Assembly: GCA_027563935.2 (NCBI GenBank)
Contig: CM050450.1
Coordinates: 14,119,957-14,183,956, forward strand
DNA from: Costus lasius
Taxonomy: Eukaryota > Streptophyta > Magnoliopsida > Zingiberales > Costaceae
DNA: 64,000 nucleotides
Direction of reading: 5' to 3'
Below the pieces are notes generated by a model, which worked only from the letters and a program-made list of their open reading frames with translations, did not search any database and had not been told where the DNA came from. The position numbers and the translations under genes were made by a program. Positions 21,201 to 33,300 of the stretch are shown here, one piece after another. Position 1 is the first letter of the stretch; each line of letters starts with the position of its first letter.

Positions 21201-22717
21201 GAAATGGGACAGGTGGCTTGTAGGCAGGGGGCAGGATGTAAGTTAGTTCTTTCACTTTAGGTTCTTTTTCTTCTCCCTTTTTGGCAGGTTCAGATTGGGA
21301 GAGAGTCTCATCTTCGACTTCAGAATTAGGCACCCTAGGCTCCTCTAGTTGTTTACCACTTCGAGTGGTAATAGCATTGATGTGCTCCCTCGGGTTTGGT
21401 TCAGGTTGGGAAGGTAACTTTCCTAGAGCTCTAGCTATGGAAGTGGCTAAGTTTGCAAACTGGGTGTCTATTTGTTTGTTATGCCTTTCTATGGCTTCAA
21501 GTCTTGTAGTGACGTGTCTCATCATATCATCGACTGTTTCATTTGTCTTCGTCTGAGAAGAAATAAAAGTCTCCATGATTGCTTCTAGTTGGGATTTCTG
21601 TGGCTGTTGTTGTTGCTGCTGTACATAAGGTCGAGGTTGGGGTTGAAATCCGGGGGGTTGTCTATACGTCTGTTGAGGAACTGGGTTTGGATTGTTTATG
21701 TATGAAAAATTCGGATGGTTCCTCCACCCCGGATTATAGGTACTTGAGTATGAGTCTAGTTGGGGTCTAGGATTAGGGTTAAGGTTCCCTATGGCATTGA
21801 TATTCTCTCGGTTAGGTTCAGAGGTTTGGGCAATCCCCAACTGGCATTCAACAAAACTATGGCCTGCAACCCCACAAATTTCACAAGAGTAGAGTTAGTA
21901 TCAACAGAGTGAACATGAAAAGAATCAAGTTTACGTGCTAGAGAATCTACTTTCGCTGCTAGTGAGCTCATTGAGTCGAGTTCATACTTACCGGGCGCTA
22001 TGGTTTTAGAAGATGTAGTACCTCGTTCTCCTGCAGACCACTGATTGTGGTTTAGCGCCATGTCCTCTAGAAGATTCATTGCCTCTTCTAAACTCTATTC
22101 ATTATCGCGCCTCCGGCTACTGCATCGACAGTAAGACGCGTGTTATAATTAAGACCATGGTAGAAGGTATGTACAATTACCCATGGTTCTAAGCCGTGAT
22201 GTGGGCAGAGACGCTGAAGATCCTTGAATCTCTCCCACACTTCATATAAAGATTCTTCGTCTCTTTGGGTGAAACCGATGATCTGGTTTCGCAGTTGAAC
22301 AGTTTTAGACGGTGGAAAGTATTTGGACAGAAAGGCCTGGGATAGTTGATCCCATGTGTTTATCGATGCTGGCTGCAAAGACTGTAGCCAGCCGCGTGCT
22401 CTATCGCGCAATGAAAACGGGAAAAGCCTCAATCGTATAGCATCTGAGGAAACTCCGTTGATCTTCAATGTGTCACAGAACTCAAGGAATAAGGACAGAT
22501 GTTGGTGAGGATCCTCAAAGTGTGTGCCTCCAAATTGATGTTGCTGGATCATGCCTAGTAAGGCCGGCTTGATCTCGAAGTTGTTAGCATCCACTGGAGG
22601 TCGTACAATTTCAGTTTGCAGTCCTCCTTGCACATTCGGAGAAGCAAAATCCCTTAAGGTTCGGTTATCATTTGGAGCTCGTAATTTCAAGGGTACCGGC
22701 TCTGGTTCTGGCTCCAT
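21201..22717 (-). pseudogene. gag of element A
   Basis: The frame 22717-22088 is the capsid-like Retrotrans_gag domain. It reads FEIKPALLGMIQQHQFGG, LRLFPFSLRDRARGWLQSL, LSQAFLSKYFPPSKT, then CPHHGLEPWVIVHTFYHGL. A shift near 22090 leads to 22079-21789 (NLLEDMALNHNQWS). A second shift near 21890 splits the CCHC zinc knuckle CEICGVAGHSFVEC (C-x2-C-x4-H-x4-C), which reads intact in the neighbouring frame. The next frame (21840 on) has a Pro/Gln-rich linker (RPYVQQQQQQPQ), and AITTRSGKQLEEP before the protease. Two frameshifts mean it is not functional as it stands. Confidence 0.85.
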
Positions 22718-23000
22718 TGGAAGATCGAAAGGAATAGCCTATGTCCTGCTGGATTGCTCTTTGTTTCTTTGCTCTATTAATCTCCTTCGTCGGCGGAGCG
22801 TCCATTCGATTTCGTCGATTTGGTCGTATAGGTCGTTGATTCCACCTGATCTAAGACCTTGACGCATAAAAGAAGGGTAAGCAGCAAATGTGCCACAGTA
22901 ATTCAGAAGCAACAGATTGTTATCAGTAACGAAAATAAACAAAAAACAAAAAAGCTTAGTCTATCAATCTTAAGAAGACAATCGATATTGACTATCGCCG

Positions 23001-23018
23001 TCCCCGGCAACGGCGCCA
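23001..23018 (-). other. tRNA-Asp primer-binding site of element A
   Basis: TGGCGCCGTTGCCGGGGA on the minus strand, 5 nt after the 5' LTR, complementary to the 3' end of plant tRNA-Asp as far as I know. Confidence 0.85.
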
Positions 23019-23023
23019 AAACT

Positions 23024-24517
23024 TGATACTATCCACAAGCGTAACAGCTTTATCACGGTAATATATAGTATCGTTCCCACGAGGACGGTTGAGTCAAATA
23101 CCAATAATTCTTAATTTCAATAGCTAAACAAAATCATAACTGAGGGTGTTATCGGTTTAATGTTCAAAATCAAGTAAACAACTAAAACAACTCCAATTGA
23201 CAGCGAAATAAGAAGAAAGACAATTGTTATGAGAAAAATCAGATTTTAAGGGGTTCACCATACTAACAATCAGGAACTAAATGAAAAGCGTTGCAAGAGA
23301 TAATCTGAAACCACGAAAATTCTCGAGTTTACAAATTACCCCCTTTCGGCGGTGTAACTTGGTATCAAACCCGATCGTCCTTCGACTTTCGTGATAGAAC
23401 GAACCAGGTTGATTCAATGAGTGCAGGAGAATATAAATTCTGCAGGCACATCTTACCTACTTTCGTGGCAAAACCTACCAGCCCAATCAAAACAGATCAG
23501 TCGTCACAATTTTCCCTTTCAGTACTTCTCGTGACGACTAGTGTAAAATTCGATTGATCAAGTCGAAGATTACGGAATAAACACAGTGAAGATCGTGTAG
23601 AGTCTAGAAAATCCCATAAAAGCAACACAAATCAGTTCATAGACTGAAAAGTGGGCTACGCCCAAAAACCCGATTAAGTGTTTACGCTACAATATGCATA
23701 GTTTCGGTTAGAATCTCTTTCAAATGAAGGAATTCACAAGGCATAGAAGATACAAGATGAAATAGAAGAGAAAATGCAAACTTTCCCCTCTAGATCCGGT
23801 CTCAATCGCTGTCTTCTTCCTTGTTCTTCCCTCTCCTTGCTGTCCTCTAGGAGTTGATGCGTTTTTCCCCCCCAAAATGATTCCTTTTATATGTCTGATC
23901 GACCTCCTCTTGTTTCTGATGTGTAGCCCTTCTAATTCTCATCATTTCCACACCAAGATCGCTCAAATCTGATTTGAAACGAGGGAGAAATGCCAAGAGT
24001 TGCAATCTGCGTATAAAAATACGAGCGTGAAGCGTTTCTTGGGCTACCCGTGAAGCTCTCGGCCAAATTCTGCGTTGTGCCTGCAGTTGACTTCACGAGT
24101 GTATTCTGTTTCACAGGCTAGCCGTATTCTTCTCGGTGAACATAATTCCAAAATTTCATTCCTGCGTTTCACGGTCGTGTCTTCGATTACGGCTCGAAAA
24201 TGATATGAAATATTCGTCCTTAGAAATACGGTCGTGAACACGTTCACGGGCAGGCCGTATTTGCGGTAACAATTTCCGTTTGAGCTGAAAATTGCTGGGA
24301 AGCTTCGTCTTTCCATCCTTAACCACTTTATAACTTTAATTTCCAGTTTTAAGCTCCATAGATAAGTGATTTAACCTAAAACACATGAAAGACAAAGAAA
24401 TGTGTAGATTCCGAAAATAACAAGGAAATAAGTGCTGAAAGAGATACAAAAGTAACAAAATAGGCCTTGATTCGTGAAATAAATATATCAGAAAATACAA
24501 CATACGACAAGGTATCA
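23024..24517 (-). repeat. 5' LTR of element A
   Basis: Pairs with 12278-13769. Palindromic patches at about 24020-24260 (ACGGTCGTGAACACGTTCACGGGC and similar), then TATA box ATATAAAAGG at about 23884-23893 on the minus strand, then the probable R region. Differences between the LTRs are mostly transitions. Confidence 0.9.
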
Positions 24518-25661
24518 CGCATACGTCGAAGATCTCGATTTCCAAGATGGTGTTTAGAGGCATCTCATTTCTTTGTGATATTCCACCCATCCGTTGGCAA
24601 CGATCGCAAGACTGTACATAGTCCCTTGCGTCTCTGAATAAAGTCGGCCAGAAGAAACCACACTGGAGAATCTTATGTGCTGTCTTCTTGCCACTGAAGT
24701 GCCCTTCATAAGAAGAAAAATGACATTGGAATAGGACATCTGGAATCTCTTCTTCTGGTAAGCATCTTCGAATGATACAATCAGCACAACGCTTAAACAA
24801 GAGTGGTTTGTCCCAATAATAGTGTTTCGCCATAGACATAAACTTCCTTCGCTGTTGGTATGTGAGTTTCGGAAGCATAATACTGGCTACCAAGTAATTT
24901 ACCAGATCAGCGTACCATGGTGCTTTCACAGCGGTGATAGCTAGTAATTTTTCGTCTGGGAATGTATCGTCGATCTCTTCTTCCAAACTATTTTCGGGAG
25001 TAAATGTCAGATGGGAGAGATGGTTTGCTACCAAATTATCGGCTCCCTTCTTATCTTTGATCTGAACGTCAAATTCTTGCAACAACAGTATCCATCTAAT
25101 TAGCCTTGGTTTCACGTTTTTCTTTTCCATGAGATATTGGATTTCCGCATGATCTGTATAAACAATAACACGCGAGTTAACCAAATACGATCGGAACTTA
25201 TCAAGAGCGAAAACTACAGCTAGAAGTTCTTTTTCGGTTGTGGCATAGTTGCTTTGTGCTCCATCCAATGTTCGGCTGGCGTAATAAATGGCATGAGTTC
25301 GGTTATTTTTCCGTTGTCCCAATACAGCTCCTACCACATAGTCACTAGCGTCGCACATAATTTCGAAGGGCAGCGACCAATCCGGAGGTTGTATTATTGG
25401 GGCGGAAATCAACGCCTTTTTCATGCAGTTCTGATAAAAAACAAACGAAACATCCTTAGCAAGTAAAGATGTTAAAGGCCTAGAAATTTTAGAAAATTTT
25501 TTAATGAAACGCCTATAAAAGCCTGCATAGCCCAAGAAACTTCTTACTCTTCTGACGGAGTTTGGAGGTGGCATTCCCTCTATCACACTGATTTTTGCTT
25601 TATCAACTTCGATGCCACGTTCCAATATCAAATGACCAAGAACAATCCCTTCCTTTACCAT
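24518..25661 (-). pseudogene. RT end, RNase H and integrase N-terminal part of element D pol
   Basis: The frame begins [16 protein letters not shown] (RT C-terminus). RNase H follows: [49 protein letters not shown]. The integrase zinc-binding region is [20 protein letters not shown]...SCDRCQ with both Cys kept. It breaks off after LEIEIFDV exactly where element A begins, and the remainder resumes at 12277. The printed frame continuing to 24336 is LTR sequence. The preceding stop (TAG at the LN-EKCHF position) fits a TGG-to-TAG change. Confidence 0.9.
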
Positions 25662-27725
25662 AAAATGACATTTCTCCTAATTTAATACCAAGTTTGTTTC
25701 TTCACAACGCTGCAAAACACGAGTCAAATTAGATAAACAAGAATCAAAACTAGACCCGTATACCGAAAAGTCGTCCATAAAGACATCCATGATGTCTTCA
25801 ATTAGATCGGAGAAAATAGCCGTCATGCAATGCTGAAAGGTAGCTAGTGCATTACATAAGCCAAACGGCATACGACGATAAGCGAAAGTACCGAAGGGAC
25901 ATGTGAACGTGGTTTTTTCTTGGTTGTCTAGATGTATCGGTATTTGAAAAAATCCTGAGTATCCATCAAAGAAACAAAAATAAGAGTTAGTGGCTAATCT
26001 TTCAAGCATTTGATCTATAAAGGGGAGAGGAAAATGGTCCTTGAGAGTGGCCTTGTTCAGTTTCCGATAGTCGATACACATGCGCCACCCGGTAACGGTT
26101 CTTTGTGGTATTAATTCATCCGCTTCGTTCTTCACTACCGTCACTCCTCCCTTTTTTGGTACCACATGTACCAGACTTACCCATTGGCTATCCGAAATGG
26201 GGTAGATGACCCTAGCATCTAATAGTTTCAAAATTTCTTTCTTAACCACCTCTTTCAAGTTCGGGTTTAAACGTCTTTGGTATTCAATAGATGGTTTGCT
26301 GTCCTCTTCGAGGTGTATCCTGTGCGTACATAAAGAAGGGTTAATACCTTTTATATCATCCAAAATATACCCAATTACCTTCTTATATTGTCGAAGCTTA
26401 TCCAGGAGAAGATGTATTTGCTCTGAATTAAGATGGTTTGCTATGATTACAAGATAAGTAGAATTCTCACCCAAAAATTCATACCTGAGGTTGCTCGGTA
26501 AGGATTTGAGCTCTAAGTTAAGTTGTTTACAGACCTCGGATGTCGGCGCAGATGGTTCCTCAAGCCTCTCTTCATCTGGTTCAATTGCTGTGCTCGAGTC
26601 AAGAATATCGGTATAAGCACGGACTTCTTCCTCTTGTTCTTCGTCATAGTCGCCCAGTAAGCATAATTTGAGAGGGTCAGCATTTTTCCAAGGGATATAG
26701 GTCGAATTAAGCTCGTCGTCGATGACCCCGATGCTATAGCAGGAATCTGCAAGAATAGTCTTTTTCAGGCTTCCGGTAATATCAAATTCAACCGTATCCT
26801 CACCTACGTGAAGTGTTAACTTCCCATTTTTAACGTCGATTATAGCACTGGCAGTGGCCAAAAATGGTCTGCCCAGTATGATAGGAAGTTTGGAGTCTTG
26901 CTCCATTTCAAGTACAACGAAATTAGCTGGAATAAAAAATTTACCGACCTTTATTGGCACTTCCTCAAGAATTCCTACCGGATGTCGTACGGAACGATCG
27001 GCCAATTGCAATGAGATATTGGTTGGCTTCAAGTCTCCGATGTCCAGTTTCTTGCAAAGAGAGAGTGACATCAGACTTACGCTTGCTCCAAGATCGCACA
27101 AAGCACAGTCGAAAGGTGTGTCTCCGATCAGGCATTGAATGGTAAAGCTGCCTGGGTCTTTCAACTTTGGCGGTAATTTATTTTGGATGATTGCGCTGCA
27201 TTCCTCGATTAACGCCATTATGCCGTATTCTTCCATTTTTCTTTTATTGGATAGGATCTCCTTCAAAAACTTAGCATAGGATGACATTTGTGATAAAGCA
27301 TCGGTAAATGCTATGTTAATATACAGTTTCTTTAAAATTTTTAAAAATTTACCGAATTGATGATTGAGTTTTGCTTTTGCCAACCTCTGGGGAAATGGAA
27401 TGGGCGGTTTGTAGGGTGGTGCAGGCACACAAACAGGTTTTGTTTCTTTCGTTTGTGGTTCACTCTCAGCAGGTTCATTTGGTTCTTCAGATTCAGGGGT
27501 TCTGGTCTCATTCTCACAATGGTCATCCTTGGGCATTTCTGGTTCCTCAAGCTGCTTGCCACTATGTGTGGTAATGGCATTACAATGCTCTTTAGGGTTC
27601 GTCTCGGGCTGTCCAGGCAATCTGCCCGGCGGTCTAGTAGATGTACTAGCCTGTTGGGCAAATTGGTTTTTCATTATCTTCTGGTTTGTTGTTAAGTTTT
27701 TGATTGCTTCCAACATGCAGTCCAT
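25662..27725 (-). pseudogene. Protease and reverse transcriptase of element D
   Basis: One long open frame of 682 residues. N-terminal region: AITTHSGKQLEEPEMP, then PPYKPPIPFPQRLAKAKLNHQFGKFL. Protease: PPKLKDPGSFTIQCLIGD and active site CDLGASVSLMSLSL, then LADRSVRHPVGILEEVPIKVG and LPIILGRPFLATASAIIDV. Reverse transcriptase runs from NPNLKEVVKKEILKLLDARVIY through GWRMCIDYRKLNKATLKDHF and FGTFAYRRMPFGLCNA to the catalytic FMDDFSVYG, and ends LVLN at a stop. It is longer and cleaner than the equivalent in A. A single nonsense codon separates it from RNase H-integrase. It would work on element RNA in virus-like particles. Confidence 0.9.
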
Positions 27726-27810
27726 TGCCTTCGTTTACACTGACATGAAGTTGTCAAAGCGCGATTCTAAGGTTTGTTCTGGTGGGTGTGTTGGTGCTCG
27801 GTTGTGGTGG

Positions 27811-28856
27811 CTAGTCAAATTGTTTAGGCTGATACCCGGTGTTAGATGAATAAAATCCAGGGGGTTGCCTATAGTTTGATGGTTGAGCTGCATTGTTATT
27901 TCTATAGGAAAAGTTGGGATGATTTTTCCACCCGGGGTTGTAGGTATTAGAATAAGGGTTGTTTTGAACCCTCGGGATAAAGTTACCTACAACATTTACC
28001 AAAGCAGGTGGGGGGGGGGGTCTTGTGATACCATATTTCCTAATTGACAAGTGTCAGAAAGATGACATTCCATTCCACAAATTTCACACATGACAGCATT
28101 ATGACGCATGTTCATAGAATCAAGTTTATGAGATAGTGAATCTACTTTTGCAGCAAGAGAACTAAGAGCGTCAAGTTCATACTTACCGGCTTGTCGAGAT
28201 GAAGTACCTCTTTCGCCCGACCATTGGTAGTGGTTGAGCGCCATTTCTTCGATCAAATTGTAGGCTTCATCGACAGCTTTGTTCATGAAAGCTCCTCTAG
28301 CGGCTGCATCAACAGTAAGATGAGTATTATAAAGCAAGCCATTATAAAACGTATGTACCAGTACCCATTTCTCGAGGCCGTGGTGAGGACACATCCGCTG
28401 CAATTCCTTGAAGCGGTCCCACGCCTCATATAGTGATTCACCTTCTTTTTGGGAGAAATTGGTAATCTAGTTTCTTAGTTGCGCGGTTTTGCTTGGAGGT
28501 AAATATTTTGTAAGGAACGCGTGTGAGAGCTGTTCCTATGTGGTAATGGATCCAGATGGTAATGAATATAACCAAGCTTGCGCCCTATCTCTAAGTGAAA
28601 AAGGAAAATGTCATAGCCATAGAGCGTCAGTGGTTACACCATTCATTTTAAGAGTGTCACAATATTCAAGAAAAACAGATAAATGCATGTTCGGATCCTC
28701 AGTCGGTGATCCACCGAATTGATTTTGTTGTAACATTGACAGAAGTGACGGTTTTATCTCAAAATTATTCGCTTCTATTGGTGGACGTGCAATACTAGAA
28801 TGCAGTCCTTGAACATTTGGTGTAGCGAAGTCGCGAAGTAATTTGTTACCATCCAT
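27811..28856 (-). pseudogene. gag of element D
   Basis: 28856-28611 begins MDGNKLLRDFATPNVQG and covers FEIKPSLLSMLQQNQFGG. After a frameshift and stops near 28610-28440 the capsid continues in 28403-27996 (MCPHHGLEKWVLVHTFYNGL, EEMALNHYQWSGERG). The zinc knuckle CEICGMECHLSDTC has intact C-x2-C-x4-H-x4-C spacing. A further frame change by a G/C homopolymer (ggggggggggg near 28010) leads to 28050-27811 (NPGWKNHPNFSYRN linker). Clearly a decayed gag. Confidence 0.85.
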
Positions 28857-29084
28857 GATTGTTGTTTGCGAATTCTTCTTCGGTTGATATTTCTGAAGAT
28901 TCTTGCGACGCTGGAACGTTCCTTCAATTTCCGAATCAAATGGTATTGCAGATTCTGGTCACGGAGTTCTATGCATAAACTAAAATTCAAGAAAGGTGTT
29001 AAATGAATCAAAAAAAAGTATACTAACAAACTAAAAATGTCTAGTCTATTAATTCCCAAATCTTATCAATATTGCCAAAATTAG

Positions 29085-29109
29085 TCCTCGACCAACGGCG
29101 CTAAAAACT
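29085..29109 (-). other. Degenerate primer-binding site of element D
   Basis: On the minus strand GCGCCGTTGGTCGAGGA follows the LTR; the first part fits the tRNA-Asp site, the rest has drifted. Confidence 0.55.
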
Positions 29110-30356
29110 TGATAGCGCCCACAGATATAGTAGGTGTTTCCCGCAAGTGCACGGGTCTATCGAAGTAATAAAATATCGATCCCACAGGGACTAATGAGCA
29201 AATACCGACAGATCTCGAAATGGCTAGCTAGACGATGTCGAAATTGGTGAAGTTTATGATAATGAAATAATTAAAAGTGCAAGAATGTAAACAGAGGAAA
29301 TCACTCGAGAAGATTTTAATGAGGAGATGTATCAGGATATGGGTTCACCACTTTGGCTCCTTACAGTTGAATAGTTAAACTTTATTGCCGATGTCCTGTG
29401 TAGTTCAAGGGACTCAGCTTCCTTGTCACATAGGTAGCTCCCCTCCAATAATCTTGTCTGCTTTCACGGACGAGATTACCGGTCCAATCTGTAGAGTTCT
29501 GACATGCGGTTAGACTAGAGTCTCCCCGCAACGTCTAGGCACCTTATAATCTTCTCAAGCGAGTACAGATCTACAAGAGAGAAGAAACTCCTAGAGATGC
29601 TGATTGACAAACCATACTTGCGATGATTAAAGGCTCAAACACTCTCTTTTGGAAAGTGTAGGCATAGCACACTAACAGAATGGATAAACTCTCAACCTAA
29701 TGGGTTTGACGCGCGGTCGGACTAGAGTCTCTCCAACGTGTCTAAGCTCCCTACAATCACGCGAGCGAGTACGGATCTGCGAGCAAGTTTTTATTCCAGA
29801 GATCTGATTTACAAACCTCACCTTGGTATTTCCCTAAGTGAGTACAGTCTAGCAGGCAAGTTTTCTCCTCTAGATCCGATTAACAAACCTCACCCTTGCG
29901 ACTCAAGGCTCAAGTTTACCTTTTTGGAAGATGCCTTCCCTTAATCCTACGGGTAAGTACAACTATACAAGCGAGTAAACTCCTAGAAAAGCTGATTTAC
30001 AAACCTCATCCGAGGGATTAGAGGTGCGAGCATATCCTTCTGGGTAACGCAGGCAAAGCACGCACACAAGGCCAAGCAAGGACTTTGGCTAATAAACTTA
30101 ACTATCACAACTAGTAAATCATCAAGGGCTACCCCACATCCTGATTTAGTGTTTAGCCTACCATGTTCATGCTAACAACATAAACAATGTATTTAGCCAT
30201 AAACATCATGCGTGATAACAAGTTTTGCGCAAGAGTTGCAAAAGAAAAATAGATCATGCAATATTCTATTAAGATCATACAATGGATGCCTCCCCTAAAA
30301 GCTGCTCTATGCCCCCTTTGTCAACGGGGGAGAAAGGTCCTAGGTGCCCTTGAGCT

Positions 30357-33300
30357 TCCCACCTTAAACTCGATTTTCATCTCATTCGTAATATTGATTT
30401 TCAGTCTTGATATTAATTTTTATATGTATCTTGATCTAATAATGATGAGGATGTTGATCTTGATTATACTCTCTTTTTGATCTTTATCATTTTTTAATTT
30501 TAATTTTAATACTGATTTTGTTGATAAACATGATATTGATCTTGATTTTAATCAAAATTTCAATCTTCATCTTATGATATTCTTCTTTATTTTCATTTTA
30601 AACTTGATTTTGATCTTGTTTGTAATCTTGGTCTTTAATCTTGATATTGTTATTGTTATTGATACTGATCTAATCATGATGAGAATTTTGATCTTGATTA
30701 TGATCTTTATTTGTTATTGATCTTATTCTTATTCTTAATTTTAAAATTGATCTTGTTCTTGATAATTATCTTGATCTTCATTTTGATCTCAGTTTTAATA
30801 TAGATTTCAGTCTTAATCTTATATTCTTCACCTTTATCTAGCTTCTAATCTTCACCTTAAACTCGATTTTCATCTCGTTCGTAATATTGATTTTCAGTCT
30901 TGATAATAATTTTTATTTTTATCTTGATCTAATAATGATGAGGATTTTGATCTTGATTATACTCTCTATTTGATCTTTATCATTTTTCAATTTTAATTTT
31001 AATATTGATTTTGTTGATGAACATGATATTGATCTTGATTTTAATCAAAATTTCAATCTTCATTTTATGATATTCTTCTTTATCTTCATTTTAATCTTAA
31101 TCTTAAACTTGATTTTGATCTTGTTTGTAATCTTGGTCTTTAATCTTGATATTGTTATTGATATTGATATTGATCTAATCTTGATGAGAATTTTGATCTT
31201 GATTATAATCTTCATTTGTTATTGATCTTATTCTTATTCTTATTTTTAAAATTGATCTTGTTCTTGATAATTATCTTGATTTCATTTTGATCTTAGTTTT
31301 AATATAGATTTCAGTTTTAATCTTATATTCTTCATCTTGATCTAGGTTCTAATCTTTACCTTAAAGTCGATTTTCATCTCGTTCGTAATATTAATTTTTA
31401 GTCTTGATAATTATTTTTATTTTTATCTTGATCTAATAACGATGAGGATTTTGATCTTGATTATGCACTCTATTTGATCTTTATCATTTTTCAATTTTAA
31501 TTTTAATATTGATTTTGTTGATGAACATGATATTGCTCTTGATTTTAATCAAAATTTCAATCTTCTTCTTATGATATTCTTCTTTATCTTATTTTTAATC
31601 TCAATCATAAACTTGATTTTGATCTTCTTTGTAATCTTGGTCTTTATTCTTGATATTGTTATTGTTATTGATATTGATCTAATTATGATGAGAATTTTTA
31701 TCTTGATTATGATCTTTATTTGTTATTGATCTTATTCTTATTCTTAATTTTAAAATTTATCTGGTTCTTGATAATTATCTTGATCTTCATTTTGATCTCA
31801 GTTTTAATATAGATTTCAGTTTTAATCTTATATTCTTCACCTTTATCTAGCTTCTAATCTTCACCTTAAACTCGATTTTCATCTCGTTCGTAATATTGAT
31901 TTTCAGTCTTGATAATAATTTTTATTTTTATATTGATCTAATAATGATGAGGATTTTGATCTTGATTATACTCTCTATTTGATCTTTATCATTTTTCAAT
32001 TTTAATTTTAATATTGATTTTGTTGATGAACATGATATTGATCTTGATTTTAATCAAAATTTCAATCTTCATTTTATGATATTCTTCTTTATCTTCATTT
32101 TAATCTTAATCTTAAACTTGATTTTGATCTTGTTTGTAATCTTGGTCTTTAATCTTGATATTGTTATTGTTATTGATATTGATCTAATCTTGATGAGAAT
32201 TTGATCTTGATTATAATCTTTATTTGTTATTGAACTTATTCTTATTCTTAATTTTAAAATTAATCTTGTTCTTGTTAATTATCTTGATCTTCATTTTGAT
32301 CTTAGTTTTAATATTGATTTCAGTTTTAATCTTATATTCTTCATCTTTATCTTGCTTCTAATCTTCACCGTAAACTCGATTTTCATCTCCATTCGTGATA
32401 TTGATTTTCAGTCTTGATATTAATTTTTATATGTATCTTGATCTAATAATGATGAGGATGTTGATCTTGATTATACTCTCTATTTGATCTTTATCATTTT
32501 TCAATTTTAATTTTAATATTGATTGTGTTGATGAACATGATATTGATCTTGATTTTAATCAAAATTTCAATCTTCGTCTTATGATATTCTTCTTTATCTT
32601 ATTTTTAATCTTAATCATAAACTTGATTTTGATCTTCTTTGTAATCTTGGTCTTTAATCTTGATATTGTTATTGTTATTGATATTGATCTAATTATGATG
32701 AGAATTTTGATCTTGATTACGATCTTTATTTGTTATTAATCTTATTTTTATTCTTAATTTTAAAATTGATCTTGTTCTTGATAATTATCTTGATCTTCAT
32801 TTTGATCTCAGTTTTAATATAAATTTCAGTTTTAATCTTATATTCTTCATCTTTATCTTGCTTCTTATCTTTACCTTAAACTCAATTTTCATCTCGTTCG
32901 TAATATTGATTTTCAGTCTTGATAATAATTTTTATTTTTATCTTGATCTAATAATGATGAGGATTTTGATCTTGATTATACTCTCTATTTGATCTTTATC
33001 ATTTTTCAATTTTAATTTTAACATTGATTTTGTTGATGAACATGATATTGATCTTGATTTTAATCAAAATTTCAATCTTCATTTTATGATATTCTTCTTT
33101 ATCTTCATTTTAATCTTAATCTTAATCTTGATTTTGATCTTGTTTGTAATCTTGGTCTTTAATCTTGATATTATTATTGTTATTGATATTGATCTAATCA
33201 TGATGAGACTTTTGATCTTGATTATGATCTTTATTTGTTATTGATCTTGATTATGATCTTTATTTGTTATTGATCTTATTCTTATTCTTAATTTTAAAAT

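Larger units (their letters stand above)
12278..24517 (-). mobile_element. Element A: near-complete Athila-like Ty3/Gypsy retrotransposon
   Basis: 12.24 kb, nested in the integrase gene of element D. LTRs of 1492 bp (12278-13769) and 1494 bp (23024-24517) begin TGATACTATC and end GGTATCA. Target duplications are CCCAT on the left (12273-12277) and CGCAT on the right (24518-24522), one mismatch, and the D integrase frame rejoins across them. The first ~87 bp of the LTRs differ at four sites, all transitions. Order on the minus strand: LTR, intact tRNA-Asp primer site, gag, protease, RT, RNase H, integrase, palindrome-rich spacer, ORF3, 3' untranslated region, LTR. Several frameshifts and stops are present, so the copy is probably not autonomous now. 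Confidence 0.9.
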
